Source: Desulfobacula sp.
GTDB lineage: Bacteria > Desulfobacterota > Desulfobacteria > Desulfobacterales > Desulfobacteraceae
DNA length: 64,000 bases
Assembly (NCBI GenBank): GCA_023701135.1
Contig: JAMPXP010000003.1
Span: 1-64,000, forward strand
Reading direction: 5' to 3'
The translations under genes and the position numbers were made by a program. A model generated the notes under the pieces. It saw nothing but the letters and a program-made list of their open reading frames with translations. It ran no database searches and had not been told where the DNA came from. The stretch's first letter is position 1, and each line of letters opens with the position of its first letter. This document shows positions 8,908-19,082 of this stretch, one piece after another.

Positions 8908-9945
8908 TCATAAAGGCACCTGAACCGAATTCAGACCCAGGTCCTCCTTCAGGCCGAACATGATGTTCATGTTTTGGACAGCCTGACCGGCCGCGCCTTT
9001 TAAGAGGTTGTCAATGGCCGATACAAGGATGATCTGATGGGTTTCTTCGCAGAAATGAAGTCCGATATCACAGGCATTGGTTCCCTTGACATGGGAAATG
9101 GCCGGAAAGGCATTTTTTTGAAGGATCCGGATAAAAGGTTCCTTCTCATAATAGGCGGCATATACTTCCCGTATCCTGGATTCGGTGGTATGCTCCTTTG
9201 CTTGAACATAAATGGTAGATAACATTCCCCGGGTGATCGGCAGCAAATGCGGAACAAAGGTGATGGAAATCTTCTGCCCGGACTGGATGCTCAGGATCTC
9301 GTCGATCTCCGGGGTATGCCGGTGGTTTCCGATTTTATAAGGGCCAAAGGATTCATTCACTTCACAAAAATGAGAAGAAAGGGATAAAGACCGGCCGGCC
9401 CCGCTGACACCGGATTTAGAATCTGAAATAATGCCTGAGGGCTGGATCAGATTTTCTTTTAAAAGCGGTATGAGCGGCAGGAGAATGCTTGTCGGATAAC
9501 AGCCCGGATTCCCGATCAGTTTGGCTGCTTTGATTTTATCCCTGTATATTTCACTGAGCCCATAGACGCTTTTTTTGAGCAGATGCTTGGCCGTATGTTC
9601 CTGGTAAGCGGATTCATAGGCAGAGGCGTCTGAAAATCTGAAATCCGCTGATAAATCAATCACTTTGATATGATTTCCAAGAAGCCCGGGCACATGCTGC
9701 ATGGAGATTTTGTGGGGTAATGCCAGAAAGATGACATCCAGTTTCCCGGAGAGGGGCGGACCATCGAGATCTTCGCAAATCAGGGTTTCAAACCCCCTCA
9801 TGGAGGGGAAAACCTCGGTCAATGCCTTGCCTTTATAACTGTTTGAACTCACGCTGCATAATTTTGTTTTTGGATGATTGGAGATCAGTTTTACCAGTTC
9901 AATCCCTGTATACCCAGTCACACCTGCAATGCCTACCTTGATCAT
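8908..9945 (-). CDS. argC: N-acetyl-gamma-glutamyl-phosphate reductase
   Basis: 345 residues, normal length. ArgC carries out the NADPH-dependent reduction of N-acetyl-gamma-glutamyl phosphate in arginine synthesis. It has the Rossmann opening GVTGYTGIEL (8-17) and the catalytic cysteine in GNPGCYPT (C149), followed by the SGVSGAGR segment and a histidine-rich HRHTPEI motif. No other arginine genes are nearby. It sits 24 bases after uvrA in an operon of unrelated functions. Confidence 0.97.
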   Translation of the reverse strand: MIKVGIAGVTGYTGIELVKLISNHPKTKLCSVSSNSYKGKALTEVFPSMRGFETLICEDLDGPPLSGKLDVIFLALPHKISMQHVPGLLGNHIKVIDLSADFRFSDASAYESAYQEHTAKHLLKKSVYGLSEIYRDKIKAAKLIGNPGCYPTSILLPLIPLLKENLIQPSGIISDSKSGVSGAGRSLSLSSHFCEVNESFGPYKIGNHRHTPEIDEILSIQSGQKISITFVPHLLPITRGMLSTIYVQAKEHTTESRIREVYAAYYEKEPFIRILQKNAFPAISHVKGTNACDIGLHFCEETHQIILVSAIDNLLKGAAGQAVQNMNIMFGLKEDLGLNSVQVPL

Positions 9946-9969
9946 ATGGCTCCTTTCTGTTTGCGGGGT

Positions 9970-12840
9970 TCATACCGGTTTAGAATATGAGCTTTCCCTT
10001 GCCGTTCTGTATCGATAATGGTTATCTAAAACCTTTTTTAAATAATACCCAGTGTAGGATTTTGTATTTGTTGAGACTTCTTCCGGGGTCCCGAGGGCAA
10101 TGATTTCCCCTCCCTTTTCCCCTCCGTCGGGTCCAAGATCAATAATATAATCCGCAGACCGGATCACATCCAGATTGTGTTCAATGACCACCACTGTGTT
10201 TTTCGAATCCACCAGTTGGTTGAGGACGGATAATAACCGTCGGATATCATCAAAATGAAGCCCTGTTGTCGGTTCATCAAGGATATAAATGGTTTTCCCG
10301 GTTCCTTTTTTAGACAGTTCCTTTGACAGCTTGATTCGTTGGGCCTCTCCACCGGACAGGGTTGTTGCGGACTGACCCAGTTTCATATAGCCCAACCCCA
10401 CGTCCACCAGGGTGGTCAGTTTGGTCACAATAAAAGAGATGTTTTCAAAAAAACGGGCGGCCTGAAGAATGGTCATATCCAGGACCTGGGCGATATTTTT
10501 CCCCTTATAGGTGATATCAAGGGTTTCCCGGTTATACCGTTTTCCTTTGCAGACATCACAGGCCACATAGACATCGGGCAGGAAATGCATCTCGATTTTG
10601 ATAATGCCGTCCCCTGTGCAGGCTTCACACCGGCCGCCCTTGACATTAAAGCTGAATCGTCCCGGACCATACCCCCTTGCCTTGGCCTCCCGGGTTTGAG
10701 AGAAAAGTTCCCGGATATGGTTGAACACCTGGGTATAGGTGCCGGGATTGCTCCTCGGGGTTTTGCCGATGGGAGACTGGTCAATGTGGACAACCCTGTC
10801 CAGGTGTTCAATGCCTTTTAGCTCTTTATGCAGCCCCGCTGCCTTTCGTGATCGGTTGATCCGGTTTGCCAGGATTTGATAAAGGGTGGAAAGCACAAGG
10901 GTGGATTTCCCGGAACCTGAAACACCGGTAACACAGATAAAACACCCCAGGGGAAAAGAAACATCAACGTGCTTCAGGTTATTGGAGCAGGCACCGGACA
11001 GGGTCAGCCATTGACCTGAACCTGTCCTTCTTTTTTCAGGGGTCTGGATTTGTTTTTTGCCGGAGAGGTATAATCCGGTTAAAGAGGTTTCACTTTTCAA
11101 AAGCGCTTCCGGAGACCCTGAAAACATGATTTCACCCCCGTGGATGCCGGCACCGGGCCCCATATCAATGACATGGTCCGCCGACAGAATGGTGTCTTCA
11201 TCATGCTCCACCACCAGGACGGTATTGCCGAGGTTTCTTAGATTCATGAGCGTGGTTAATAATCGGGCATTATCCTTCTGGTGAAGACCAATGCTGGGCT
11301 CGTCAAGGACATAGAGAACCCCTGTCAGTTTGGAACCGATCTGTGTGGCCAGCCGGATTCTCTGGCTTTCTCCGCCGGAAAGGGTTGCGGCAGAACGGTT
11401 CAGGGTCAGATATTCAAGCCCCACATTCTGCAAGAAACCCAACCGTTCTCTCAGTTCCTTCAGGATGGTTTCGGCAATCTGGTGATCCTTGGTGTTCAGT
11501 TCAAGGGATGACATATAATGAAAAGAATGCTGGATGGAAAGAGATGTGATTTCGGAAATGGTCCTGTTACCGACCCTGACCGATGAGGATGTCTTGTTAA
11601 GCCTTGTCCCGTTGCAAGAAGAACAGGTTTTAAAATTCATGAATTTTTTAATATCATCCCTCATGGAACCGGACTCTGTTTCAAGATACCGTCTTTTCAG
11701 GATGGGAATTATGCCTTCAAAAGATTTCTGATAGACAATTTTTTTATCCATCCGTTCGGTGTAAAAAGGGATTTCCTCTTTGCCCGAGCCATGCAGCAGG
11801 ATTTCCCGGAACCGGGGGGATAGCTCATGAAAGGGTTTGTATATGGTTTCCTTATAATGGGTGACCAAGGCATCCAGAAATTCCATAAACTGAACCGAGT
11901 CCCTGTTTTTCCATGGAAGCACCGCACCTTGCCGCAGTGAAAGGGTTTTGTCGGGAACAATGAGGTCCGGGTCAAATTCCGTTACCGTGCCGAGTCCGTC
12001 ACATTTGGGACAGGCGCCCTGGGGGGAGTTAAATGAAAAAGAGGCCGGGGTAAATTCTGGATAACTGATGCTGCAATGAAGACACGAGGTTGATTCACTG
12101 AAAAGGATTTCGGTTTTACGGCTCAGGTCAAGAATGGAAGCCCGTCCCTCGGATAAGGATAAGGCAAGTTCCAGAGAGTCGGAAAGCCGTTTTTCGATTC
12201 CCGGTTTTATCACAAGCCGGTCGACGACGGCATCAATGGAGTGTTTCTGATTTTTTTCAAGCCCGGGAAGATCTTCAATGGGATAAATGGTTTGATCCAC
12301 CCTGACCCTGGCGAACCCGTCTTTTTTTATTTTTAAAAAAAGTTTTTCATGGGAGCCTTTCTGATTGGTAACCAGAGGAGACAGGATCATTATTTTTGAA
12401 TTTTCTTCCAGGCCCATGACCCTGTCCGTCATCTGGTCGATGGACATGGAAGAGATGGGAAGGCCGCACTGATAGCAATAGGATTTGCCGATTCTTGCAA
12501 ATAAAAGCCTGAGATAGTCGTATATTTCCGTTACCGTTCCCACCGTGGACCTGGGGTTATGGCCGGCGGATTTCTGTTCTATGGAAATGGCCGGGCTCAG
12601 TCCGATGATGGCATCCACATCGGGTTTGTCCATCTGTCCCAGGAATTGCCGGGCATAGGTGGAAAGAGATTCCACATACCGTCTTTGGCCCTCGGCAAAT
12701 AAGGTATCAAAGGCCAGGGTGGATTTGCCCGAGCCGGAAAGCCCCGTAATCACCGTAAAGCTGTTTCTGGGGATCTCAACATTAATATTTTTGAGATTGT
12801 GTTCCCGGGCGCCTTGAATACTGATATGATCCGGATTCAT
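9970..12840 (-). CDS. uvrA: UvrABC excinuclease subunit A
   Basis: 956 residues, full length. UvrA scans DNA for bulky lesions and loads UvrB. It has two ABC ATPase modules: Walker [10 protein letters not shown] near residue 31 and GVSGSGKST near residue 640, each with an ABC signature ([18 protein letters not shown]) and Walker B. Zinc modules are visible at CPKCDGLG and CSSCNGTR in the first half and at CEACTGDG...CDVCKGKR in the second. The ATG directly abuts the pdxA stop. Confidence 0.98.
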   Translation of the reverse strand: MNPDHISIQGAREHNLKNINVEIPRNSFTVITGLSGSGKSTLAFDTLFAEGQRRYVESLSTYARQFLGQMDKPDVDAIIGLSPAISIEQKSAGHNPRSTVGTVTEIYDYLRLLFARIGKSYCYQCGLPISSMSIDQMTDRVMGLEENSKIMILSPLVTNQKGSHEKLFLKIKKDGFARVRVDQTIYPIEDLPGLEKNQKHSIDAVVDRLVIKPGIEKRLSDSLELALSLSEGRASILDLSRKTEILFSESTSCLHCSISYPEFTPASFSFNSPQGACPKCDGLGTVTEFDPDLIVPDKTLSLRQGAVLPWKNRDSVQFMEFLDALVTHYKETIYKPFHELSPRFREILLHGSGKEEIPFYTERMDKKIVYQKSFEGIIPILKRRYLETESGSMRDDIKKFMNFKTCSSCNGTRLNKTSSSVRVGNRTISEITSLSIQHSFHYMSSLELNTKDHQIAETILKELRERLGFLQNVGLEYLTLNRSAATLSGGESQRIRLATQIGSKLTGVLYVLDEPSIGLHQKDNARLLTTLMNLRNLGNTVLVVEHDEDTILSADHVIDMGPGAGIHGGEIMFSGSPEALLKSETSLTGLYLSGKKQIQTPEKRRTGSGQWLTLSGACSNNLKHVDVSFPLGCFICVTGVSGSGKSTLVLSTLYQILANRINRSRKAAGLHKELKGIEHLDRVVHIDQSPIGKTPRSNPGTYTQVFNHIRELFSQTREAKARGYGPGRFSFNVKGGRCEACTGDGIIKIEMHFLPDVYVACDVCKGKRYNRETLDITYKGKNIAQVLDMTILQAARFFENISFIVTKLTTLVDVGLGYMKLGQSATTLSGGEAQRIKLSKELSKKGTGKTIYILDEPTTGLHFDDIRRLLSVLNQLVDSKNTVVVIEHNLDVIRSADYIIDLGPDGGEKGGEIIALGTPEEVSTNTKSYTGYYLKKVLDNHYRYRTARESSYSKPV

Positions 12841-13857
12841 TTAGCGGTCTTTTCTGTTATCAGCTTGAAATGCAGCCATTTTAACGGCTTCCATGAGGCT
12901 TGAAGGATCGGCAATCCCTTTCCAGGCAATATCATAGGCTGTTCCGTGGTCCACCGATGTTCTGATGATGGGAAGCCCCAGGGTGGTATTGACGCCGTCT
13001 TTGAAATGGATGAGTTTAAAAGGAATCAATCCCTGATCATGGTACATGCAGACTACTGCATCATACCGTCCCTGGGCGGCATGGTAAAAAACCGTATCCG
13101 GGGGCAGGGGGCCTTGAACATGAATGCCCTCATCTTTTGAGGCCTGAACCGCAGGAAGAATGATATCTTTTTCTTCACGCCCGAACATGGCGTCTTCTCC
13201 TGAATGGGGATTTAATCCGGCCACGGCTATCCTGGGTTCCTTGATATTGAAACGGTCTTTTAGGGAAGTATGGGTGAGCCTGATTTTTTTGATGATGCCT
13301 GCCCGGGTGAGGCTTGCCGGAACCTCTGCCAATGGGATATGAATGGTCACCAGAACAACTCTCAGCGTTCGACCGGCCAGCATCATGGCAAATTCTTTTG
13401 CACCGGTTCTGTGGGCCAGTAATTCCGTATGCCCGTGGAAATCGGAGCCGGCGAGTTTTAAGGCTGTTTTGGTAATGGGGCAGGTGACAAGGCCGTCTAT
13501 CTTTCGGTTCAGCGCAAGATCAATACCCCGGATAACATATGCCTGCATGGCTCTTCCTGTTTCAAAGCTGGGAACGGAGGGTTTGAAATCCCGGATATTC
13601 AGCAACTGAATATCAATCATATCCACTGTTTTAAATTTGAAATATCCCTGTTCCGGGTCATCAAGGATATGAATTTGATGTGTCAAACCAAGCAGGTCCA
13701 GGGCTTTTTTCAGGATATGGGAGTCGCCTATGATCAAAGGCCGGCAGATACCGTGGAGCTGAGGATCATTGAGGAGTTTTAGAATGATCTCAGGTCCGAT
13801 TCCGGCAGGGTCGCCTAGGGTAATGCCGATAATCGGAAGGGGAGATGGCTGTTTCAT
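12841..13857 (-). CDS. pdxA: 4-hydroxythreonine-4-phosphate dehydrogenase
   Basis: 338 residues. PdxA oxidises 4-phosphohydroxy-L-threonine in the DXP-dependent pyridoxal phosphate pathway. Signatures: ITLGDPAGIGPEI at the N-terminus, DFHGHTELLA, GLNPHSGEDAMFGREE, and the late YHDQGLIPFKL and DHGTAYDIA segments with the metal- and substrate-binding His residues. The stop abuts the uvrA start. It is the first gene of the leftward run after the 494-base gap that faces dnaA. Confidence 0.96.
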   Translation of the reverse strand: MKQPSPLPIIGITLGDPAGIGPEIILKLLNDPQLHGICRPLIIGDSHILKKALDLLGLTHQIHILDDPEQGYFKFKTVDMIDIQLLNIRDFKPSVPSFETGRAMQAYVIRGIDLALNRKIDGLVTCPITKTALKLAGSDFHGHTELLAHRTGAKEFAMMLAGRTLRVVLVTIHIPLAEVPASLTRAGIIKKIRLTHTSLKDRFNIKEPRIAVAGLNPHSGEDAMFGREEKDIILPAVQASKDEGIHVQGPLPPDTVFYHAAQGRYDAVVCMYHDQGLIPFKLIHFKDGVNTTLGLPIIRTSVDHGTAYDIAWKGIADPSSLMEAVKMAAFQADNRKDR

Positions 13858-14351
13858 GACTATTGTCTTATCATTAGGGTTAGATGATATAAAAGGGCAA
13901 TATACTATTGGAAAAATAAAGAGTAAATACCATTTCTGTTATGGAATTGTGAAACTATTGTTAAATTCAGATTAGAAAATTCATTTAATTTTTATTAAAT
14001 TTGAAGATATTAAAAGAAAATCGAAAATAATCGAAGGAAATTTTTTTTTTATGGATAAGAATTTTTTGAAAAATTTTAAAAAACCCTGGAAAAATAAGCA
14101 GTTGCCGAACTTGCTGGAATTTCAAAAAAAATGATTGTTTCACAAATAAAATATAATAAAATCAACATAATAAAAAAATATGCCAGTCATGGGTTTTATA
14201 TTTCCCCAACCCTTAAGATCGGGTTTGACCGATGATAGATATTTAAATAAAAAAACTATACTTTTTTGAATATCAGTTGTTTTCCGCTTAAATTAATTAA
14301 ATTTGCTTTATAACCAGCGTTTCAATTTGAAATTGGAAGAAAGAGGTTTTT
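13858..14351. other. A+T-rich intergenic region between pdxA and dnaA
   Basis: No gene was found in these 494 bases. The stretch is very rich in A/T runs (for example 14041-14050 and 14151-14180). One 9-mer on the minus strand at 14058-14050, TTATCCATA, is one base from the DnaA-box consensus. Also present: an AACCC/GGGTT inverted repeat around 14208-14226, TTGACC at 14225-14230 as a possible -35 for dnaA, and a palindrome of CAATTT and AAATTG arms at 14323-14335 just before the dnaA Shine-Dalgarno. The region would fit an origin-type spacer, but a cluster of canonical DnaA boxes was not seen. Confidence 0.45.
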
Positions 14352-15743
14352 TTGAAAGAATTAGAATTGTTCTGGGAAGAAGTAAAATGTCAAATTAAGA
14401 GAACACTGCCGGATCACAGCTATAGAATGTGGATTGATCCGGTGGAATTTTTGGAGCATGACGGACATCATATCCGACTGTCAAGTCCCAATTCATATTC
14501 CGTCAAACGCTTGAAAGACAATTATCTGCCGATGTTTATGGAGGAGTTTTCAAAGCTGGGCCATAAGGATATCCATATTGAATTTAAAGTGACCTCCCAG
14601 GATAAGGGAGGCTTAAAGAAAAATGGTAAAAAACAGGGATCATATCCTGCCCTTGCCCTAAAACCGAAAAATTCTAAGCAAATGACCCTGCCCGGGCTGA
14701 ACGTAAGATTCAATAACGGAAGATTACTGAAAAAAGGCTTTACCTTTGATGATTTTGTTGTGGGCAAGAATTCCGATTTTGCATATTCAGCATCTCTTTC
14801 CCTTGCCCATGGGAAACGGAACGGTTCCAACATTCTTTATCTGCTGGCAAAAACCGGCCTGGGGAAAAGTCACCTTTCCCAGGCGGTGGGCCATCATATC
14901 ATTACCCACAGTCAGTCCAAGAGTGTTTACTATGTCACGGCTGAAGATTTTACCAATGAAATGATCCATTCCATTAAAACCAATACAATAGATGAATTTA
15001 AAGAAAGATACAGAAAAAAATGCGATGTTCTTATTCTGGAAGACATTCATTTTTTAGCAGGCAAGGATGCTACCCAGAAAGAACTTGCCATGACACTGGA
15101 TTATCTTTTTGAGGCTGATAAAAAAATTATATTGTCCGGTTATGAGCTTCCCGATGATATTCCTAAGCTGAATGACCAGTTGAAATCAAGGCTTACCCTT
15201 GGCCTTGTGACGGAAATATCGGCCCCGGACTATGAGACTCGGGTCAGGATTTTAAAAAAGAAATCAAAGGTGATGGGGTATACCATCCCAAAAGAGGTGA
15301 CCGAATATATAGCCCAGGAATTGAGTGATAATGTCAGACAGCTTGAAAGCGGTCTTTTTGGTGTTGCGGCAAAGGGCCGTCTCATGGGATATGACATTGA
15401 CATTGAGCTTGCAAAAAGTGTTCTGGCCAATATTATGAACATCAAAAAGCGGATCACCATAGAATCCATTAAAAAATTGATATGTGATGAATTTTCCCTG
15501 TCGGAAAAAGAGATCGTATCGGCTTCCAGACAGCAAAGAATTGTAAAGCCCCGTCAAATAGCCATTTATCTTTCCAGGAAATACACGGATCAACCGATTA
15601 AAAGCATCGGCAGCAGTTTCAACAGATACCATGCAACAGCCATATATGCCATTAATGCTGTTGAAAAAGAATTAAAGCAAAAAAGCGTTCTCTTTGAGCA
15701 GATCAATTACCTTTCTAAGAAAATCGAAACCGGGAAACTATAG
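14352..15743 (+). CDS. dnaA: Divergent DnaA-family replication initiator-like protein
   Basis: 463 residues from a TTG start with GAGG five bases upstream. Domain order is that of DnaA: N-terminal domain I (1-80), a basic linker, AAA+ (about 130-365), and a C-terminal HTH domain IV (about 370-460). Several hallmarks are altered. Walker A is A-KTGL-GKS (166-173), losing the first Gly. Walker B is LILEDIHF (227-234). The arginine-finger segment is KSRLTLGL rather than SRF. The DNA-contact signature usually reading GGRDHTT is FNRYHAT (423-429). PRQIAIYLSRKYT (400-412) is normal. It could be the sole DnaA or a paralogue with different box specificity. A GlcD-type gene starts directly after the stop. 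Confidence 0.85.
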   Translation: MKELELFWEEVKCQIKRTLPDHSYRMWIDPVEFLEHDGHHIRLSSPNSYSVKRLKDNYLPMFMEEFSKLGHKDIHIEFKVTSQDKGGLKKNGKKQGSYPALALKPKNSKQMTLPGLNVRFNNGRLLKKGFTFDDFVVGKNSDFAYSASLSLAHGKRNGSNILYLLAKTGLGKSHLSQAVGHHIITHSQSKSVYYVTAEDFTNEMIHSIKTNTIDEFKERYRKKCDVLILEDIHFLAGKDATQKELAMTLDYLFEADKKIILSGYELPDDIPKLNDQLKSRLTLGLVTEISAPDYETRVRILKKKSKVMGYTIPKEVTEYIAQELSDNVRQLESGLFGVAAKGRLMGYDIDIELAKSVLANIMNIKKRITIESIKKLICDEFSLSEKEIVSASRQQRIVKPRQIAIYLSRKYTDQPIKSIGSSFNRYHATAIYAINAVEKELKQKSVLFEQINYLSKKIETGKL

Positions 15744-17123
15744 ATGGGACGGTTGGGGTCGATTTTCAGAGAGCTTCAAACCATATCCGGAAAGCCCTAT
15801 GTAACAAAAGAAAAAGAAGAATTGCTCTGTTATTCCTATGATGCAACAGGGATTTCCCATCTGCCGGATATGGTTGTTTTTCCCGGCTCGGAAATTGAGA
15901 TCTCAAAGATCCTGCAAATGGCTTCCAAAGAGAAATTGATCGTTGTTCCCCGGGGAACCGGGTCCGGCATGACGGGTGGATCCGTACCGGTTAAGGGTGG
16001 CCTGATAATGGTGTTAACCCGGATGAATAAAATTATCGATATTGATGAAGAAAATTTTACCGTTCGGGTTCAACCCGGTGTGATTGTTTCAGATATCCAT
16101 AAGGCCGTGGAAGAAAAAGGATTGTTTTATCCGCCGGACCCGTCAAGCTCATCCATTTGCACCATTGGCGGGAACGTCGGAGAATGTGCGGGAGGTCCCA
16201 GGGCCGTAAAATACGGGGTCACCCGGGATTATGTCCTTGGATTGAGGGCGGTTCTGCCTTCAGGAAAGGTGATCCAAACCGGTGTGTCCACGGCAAAGGG
16301 GGTTGCCGGGTATGATCTGACCCGTCTGATCGTGGGATCTGAAGGGACCCTGGCCGTGGTGACGGAAATCACGTTAAAGCTTTTGCCGAAACCGGAAGCC
16401 GTAAAAACCATGGCAGTCTTGTTTGACAGCATGGCAAAAGCTGCCCGCACCGTGTCCGGTATCATGAAAAATACCGTCGTGCCCAGATGTGTCGAATATC
16501 TTGATGAAGCCTGCCTTCATCTGATTCGGGATCATTTGAAATTTGATCCGGCAAAAAATATTAAGGCGCTCTTGATTATTGAACTGGATGGAGCCATCGA
16601 TACGGTTGAAAAAGACGCAGAGCGGATCAAAGCGTTTTGTTTTGCCTCGGACGCCCTGGATGTGATGACGGCCAAAACCCCGGCGGAAGCGCAGTCCCTT
16701 TGGGAAGCCAGGAAAGCTTTATCCCCGGTTCTATATAAACTGGCACCCCACAAAATCAATGAAGATATTGTGGTCCCCATCAATAAAATACCGGATATGG
16801 TTGAGGCGACCCAAAGAATTCAAAGGACATCAGGATTAAAAGTGGTCAGTTTCGGTCATGCAGGAGATGGCAATATTCATTGCAATATCATGTATGACAA
16901 ATCCAATGGGGATGAACGATACAGGGCGGAAAAAGCGCTTAAGGAGCTCTTCAGGGAAACCCTGCGTCTGGGGGGCACCATCACCGGGGAACATGGGGTC
17001 GGAATTACCAAAAAAAGATTCCTGCCCGATGAAATCGGAGAAACTCAGATTGAATTGATGAGAGGCATCAAAACCGTATTTGATCCCCTGAATATCTTAA
17101 ATCCGTATAAGATATTTGAATAG
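15744..17123 (+). CDS. FAD-linked oxidase, GlcD / D-lactate dehydrogenase type
   Basis: 459 residues with an FAD_binding_4 (PCMH) domain at about 40-220, including VVPRGTGSGMTGGSVP (68-83), TIGGNVGECAGGPRAVKYG (about 139-157) and GSEGTLAVVTEI, and a C-terminal FAD-oxidase domain ending in GHAGDGNIH and GTITGEHGVGITK. Such flavoproteins oxidise glycolate, D-lactate or related 2-hydroxyacids and pass electrons to an iron-sulfur partner (GlcF type), which is not found beside it. The ATG follows the dnaA TAG without a gap, so the two genes are co-transcribed. Confidence 0.93.
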   Translation: MGRLGSIFRELQTISGKPYVTKEKEELLCYSYDATGISHLPDMVVFPGSEIEISKILQMASKEKLIVVPRGTGSGMTGGSVPVKGGLIMVLTRMNKIIDIDEENFTVRVQPGVIVSDIHKAVEEKGLFYPPDPSSSSICTIGGNVGECAGGPRAVKYGVTRDYVLGLRAVLPSGKVIQTGVSTAKGVAGYDLTRLIVGSEGTLAVVTEITLKLLPKPEAVKTMAVLFDSMAKAARTVSGIMKNTVVPRCVEYLDEACLHLIRDHLKFDPAKNIKALLIIELDGAIDTVEKDAERIKAFCFASDALDVMTAKTPAEAQSLWEARKALSPVLYKLAPHKINEDIVVPINKIPDMVEATQRIQRTSGLKVVSFGHAGDGNIHCNIMYDKSNGDERYRAEKALKELFRETLRLGGTITGEHGVGITKKRFLPDEIGETQIELMRGIKTVFDPLNILNPYKIFE

Positions 17124-17170
17124 GCGGTAAACCTAAAATGGTGTTTGATTTTCAGATCCTGATGATAGGA

Positions 17171-17398
17171 TCAATGCATTTTTACGGCATAATGGTTGTG
17201 TATCAGAAGCTTTTCCAAAATGTCGATTTTTGGATTTCGGCTTCGCATGACACAACATCGAATGGATATTGAACAATATTTAATACAGAGCTTGTTTTTT
17301 TTATTAAACTCACCAAAACAATCCGGCATGTCTATGGAGTCCTTTTTAATTGAAGGCGTCACAATAATCTGATCCAGTTTTTTAATTTCCATATTCAT
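17171..17398 (-). CDS. Small Cys-rich protein of unknown function
   Basis: 75 residues (a second ATG at 17392 would give 73 and has GGA six bases upstream). The middle holds the motif CFGEFNKKNKLCIKYCSIS with further cysteines (IRCC), spaced like a small metal-binding knuckle; the flanks are basic and hydrophilic. It lies 49 bases after hflX and could be the last gene of that operon. No function is recognised. The cysteine pattern and position argue that it is real, but codon support is thin. Confidence 0.5.
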   Translation of the reverse strand: MNMEIKKLDQIIVTPSIKKDSIDMPDCFGEFNKKNKLCIKYCSISIRCCVMRSRNPKIDILEKLLIHNHYAVKMH

Positions 17399-17447
17399 TC
17401 CATATTTAGATTAATTTTGTCATATTTAAGGCAAAAATACCCTTTGG

Positions 17448-19082
17448 TCAACCCCTATTTATGAGTTTGACCATTGATTCTATTTTGTCAACCAGGGGAG
17501 TCAAGGTTTGTTTTTGTGTTGCGGTTATTGAAACTCCCTGGGTTAACAGCCATTGATCCTCAAAGGCATCAAGCTCGATTCGGTCTGTTTTGTTAAATAC
17601 GAGAACTGTCGGAATGGCATCGAGTTTCAGATTCTTGAGAATCTGTTCGACGGTTTGTTTTTGCTGTTGATACCGCGGGTTGCTGATATCAATGACATGA
17701 AGGATCACATCGGCATCCATGAGTTCATCCAGGGTGGCATGGAAGGCTTCCATAAGATCCTGGGGCAGGTTTTGAATAAACCCGACGGTATCGGTAATGA
17801 TAACCTCAATATCCTTTGGGAATCTTAACCGCCTGCTGGAGGGATCAAGGGTGGCAAAAAGGCGGTTGGCAGCAATAATGCTGCTTTGGGTAAGGGTATT
17901 GAGCAACGTGGATTTACCGGCATTGGTATAGCCTACGATGGAGATGACCGGTAATTCTTTCTTGTTTCTCCTGGATTTTTGCTGCTGCCTTTGTTTTCTG
18001 ATTTTCTTTATTTCATTTTTTAACCGGTCAATTCTTTCTCTGACCCGGCGCCGGTTGAGTTCAAGCTTAGTTTCGCCGGGTCCCCGGCCGCCAATGCCAC
18101 CGGTTAACCGCGACATGGCCGTATTTTTGGTGATCAACCGCGGCAGAAGGTATTCCAATTGAGCAAGCTCCACCTGGTATTTGCCTTCTCTGGATTTGGC
18201 CTGTTTGGCAAAGATATCCAGTATGAGTTGAGAGCGGTCAATGACCTTCATTTCAACGACATCCGTGATGGAACGGATTTGAGAAGAGGATAATTCCCTG
18301 TCAAATATCAGCAGTGTGGCATGTTTCTGGATGGCCTGGATCACGATCTCGGATAATTTGCCCTTGCCCACGACATATTTGGGATCAATGAGTTTCCGCT
18401 TCTGGATTGCGGTTCCAATGATATTGATCCCACTTGTTTTGCAGAGCTCTTTCAGTTCATCCAGAGAAGCGGCGGCATTTTTCTGATCCAGGGTCACAAC
18501 ATTGATGAGAAAGGCATTTTCTCTGCCGGATTCAGGTTTGTATAAGGAATTTTTCCGGGTCAGTTCAGATTCCAGGGCCAGGATTTGAGAAAGGCAATTG
18601 GTTTTCAGATCTTCAATGGTAACCGGATTCAGAACCTTGTAAGGCTCAGCATCTTCATCCGGAAGGATGTGACCGGAATAAACCAATCCCGGTTCGCCGT
18701 CGGGCCGGATACCGGCGGCTGTGATATAATCCAGCCTCAAAAGCGCAAGATCGGTAAGATCATCTTGCGTCAGGGGCTCTTCTCTTAGATGGGTATGGAC
18801 CAGTCTCAAGCCCTTTAATTTTCCCGGATGGGCCATATAATCGGGAAGTACCGGAATGACAATACCCTGGGAATCTCCGACCATGACATGGACAATTTTT
18901 CCATTCCGGTCAACCAGAATTCCGATCTGTCGCCGGATGTCATGGGAAAAATGGACAAGAGCCCGGACAAGTTCAGGATCAGCGATATATTCCGGTCTTG
19001 TCTGATGCTGGTAGAGGGTTTCTATGAGCTTGATCTGGGTATGTCGAAGGCCTTCGGTATTGCCGTAAACCTGGTTTTTCAT
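17448..19082 (-). CDS. hflX: GTPase HflX with long N-terminal extension
   Basis: 544 residues, about 130-180 more than common HflX. Residues 1-165 form an extra domain containing RLVHTHLREEPLTQDDLTDL (about 92-111). The HflX proper follows: GTP_bdg_N (VGKGKLSEI), the coiled middle with GGIGGRGPGETKLE, then a G domain with GYTNAGKST (G1), DTVGF (G3) and NKTD (G4). HflX binds ribosomes and splits stalled or stressed 70S particles. Its ATG overlaps the dnaB stop by 4 bases. Confidence 0.95.
   Translation of the reverse strand: MKNQVYGNTEGLRHTQIKLIETLYQHQTRPEYIADPELVRALVHFSHDIRRQIGILVDRNGKIVHVMVGDSQGIVIPVLPDYMAHPGKLKGLRLVHTHLREEPLTQDDLTDLALLRLDYITAAGIRPDGEPGLVYSGHILPDEDAEPYKVLNPVTIEDLKTNCLSQILALESELTRKNSLYKPESGRENAFLINVVTLDQKNAAASLDELKELCKTSGINIIGTAIQKRKLIDPKYVVGKGKLSEIVIQAIQKHATLLIFDRELSSSQIRSITDVVEMKVIDRSQLILDIFAKQAKSREGKYQVELAQLEYLLPRLITKNTAMSRLTGGIGGRGPGETKLELNRRRVRERIDRLKNEIKKIRKQRQQQKSRRNKKELPVISIVGYTNAGKSTLLNTLTQSSIIAANRLFATLDPSSRRLRFPKDIEVIITDTVGFIQNLPQDLMEAFHATLDELMDADVILHVIDISNPRYQQQKQTVEQILKNLKLDAIPTVLVFNKTDRIELDAFEDQWLLTQGVSITATQKQTLTPLVDKIESMVKLINRG

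Noticed and set aside
17151..17185. Hairpin GATCCT/AGGATC after the GlcD-type gene as terminator
   Set aside because: Only a 6-bp stem with a short T run a few bases later; too weak to list as a feature.
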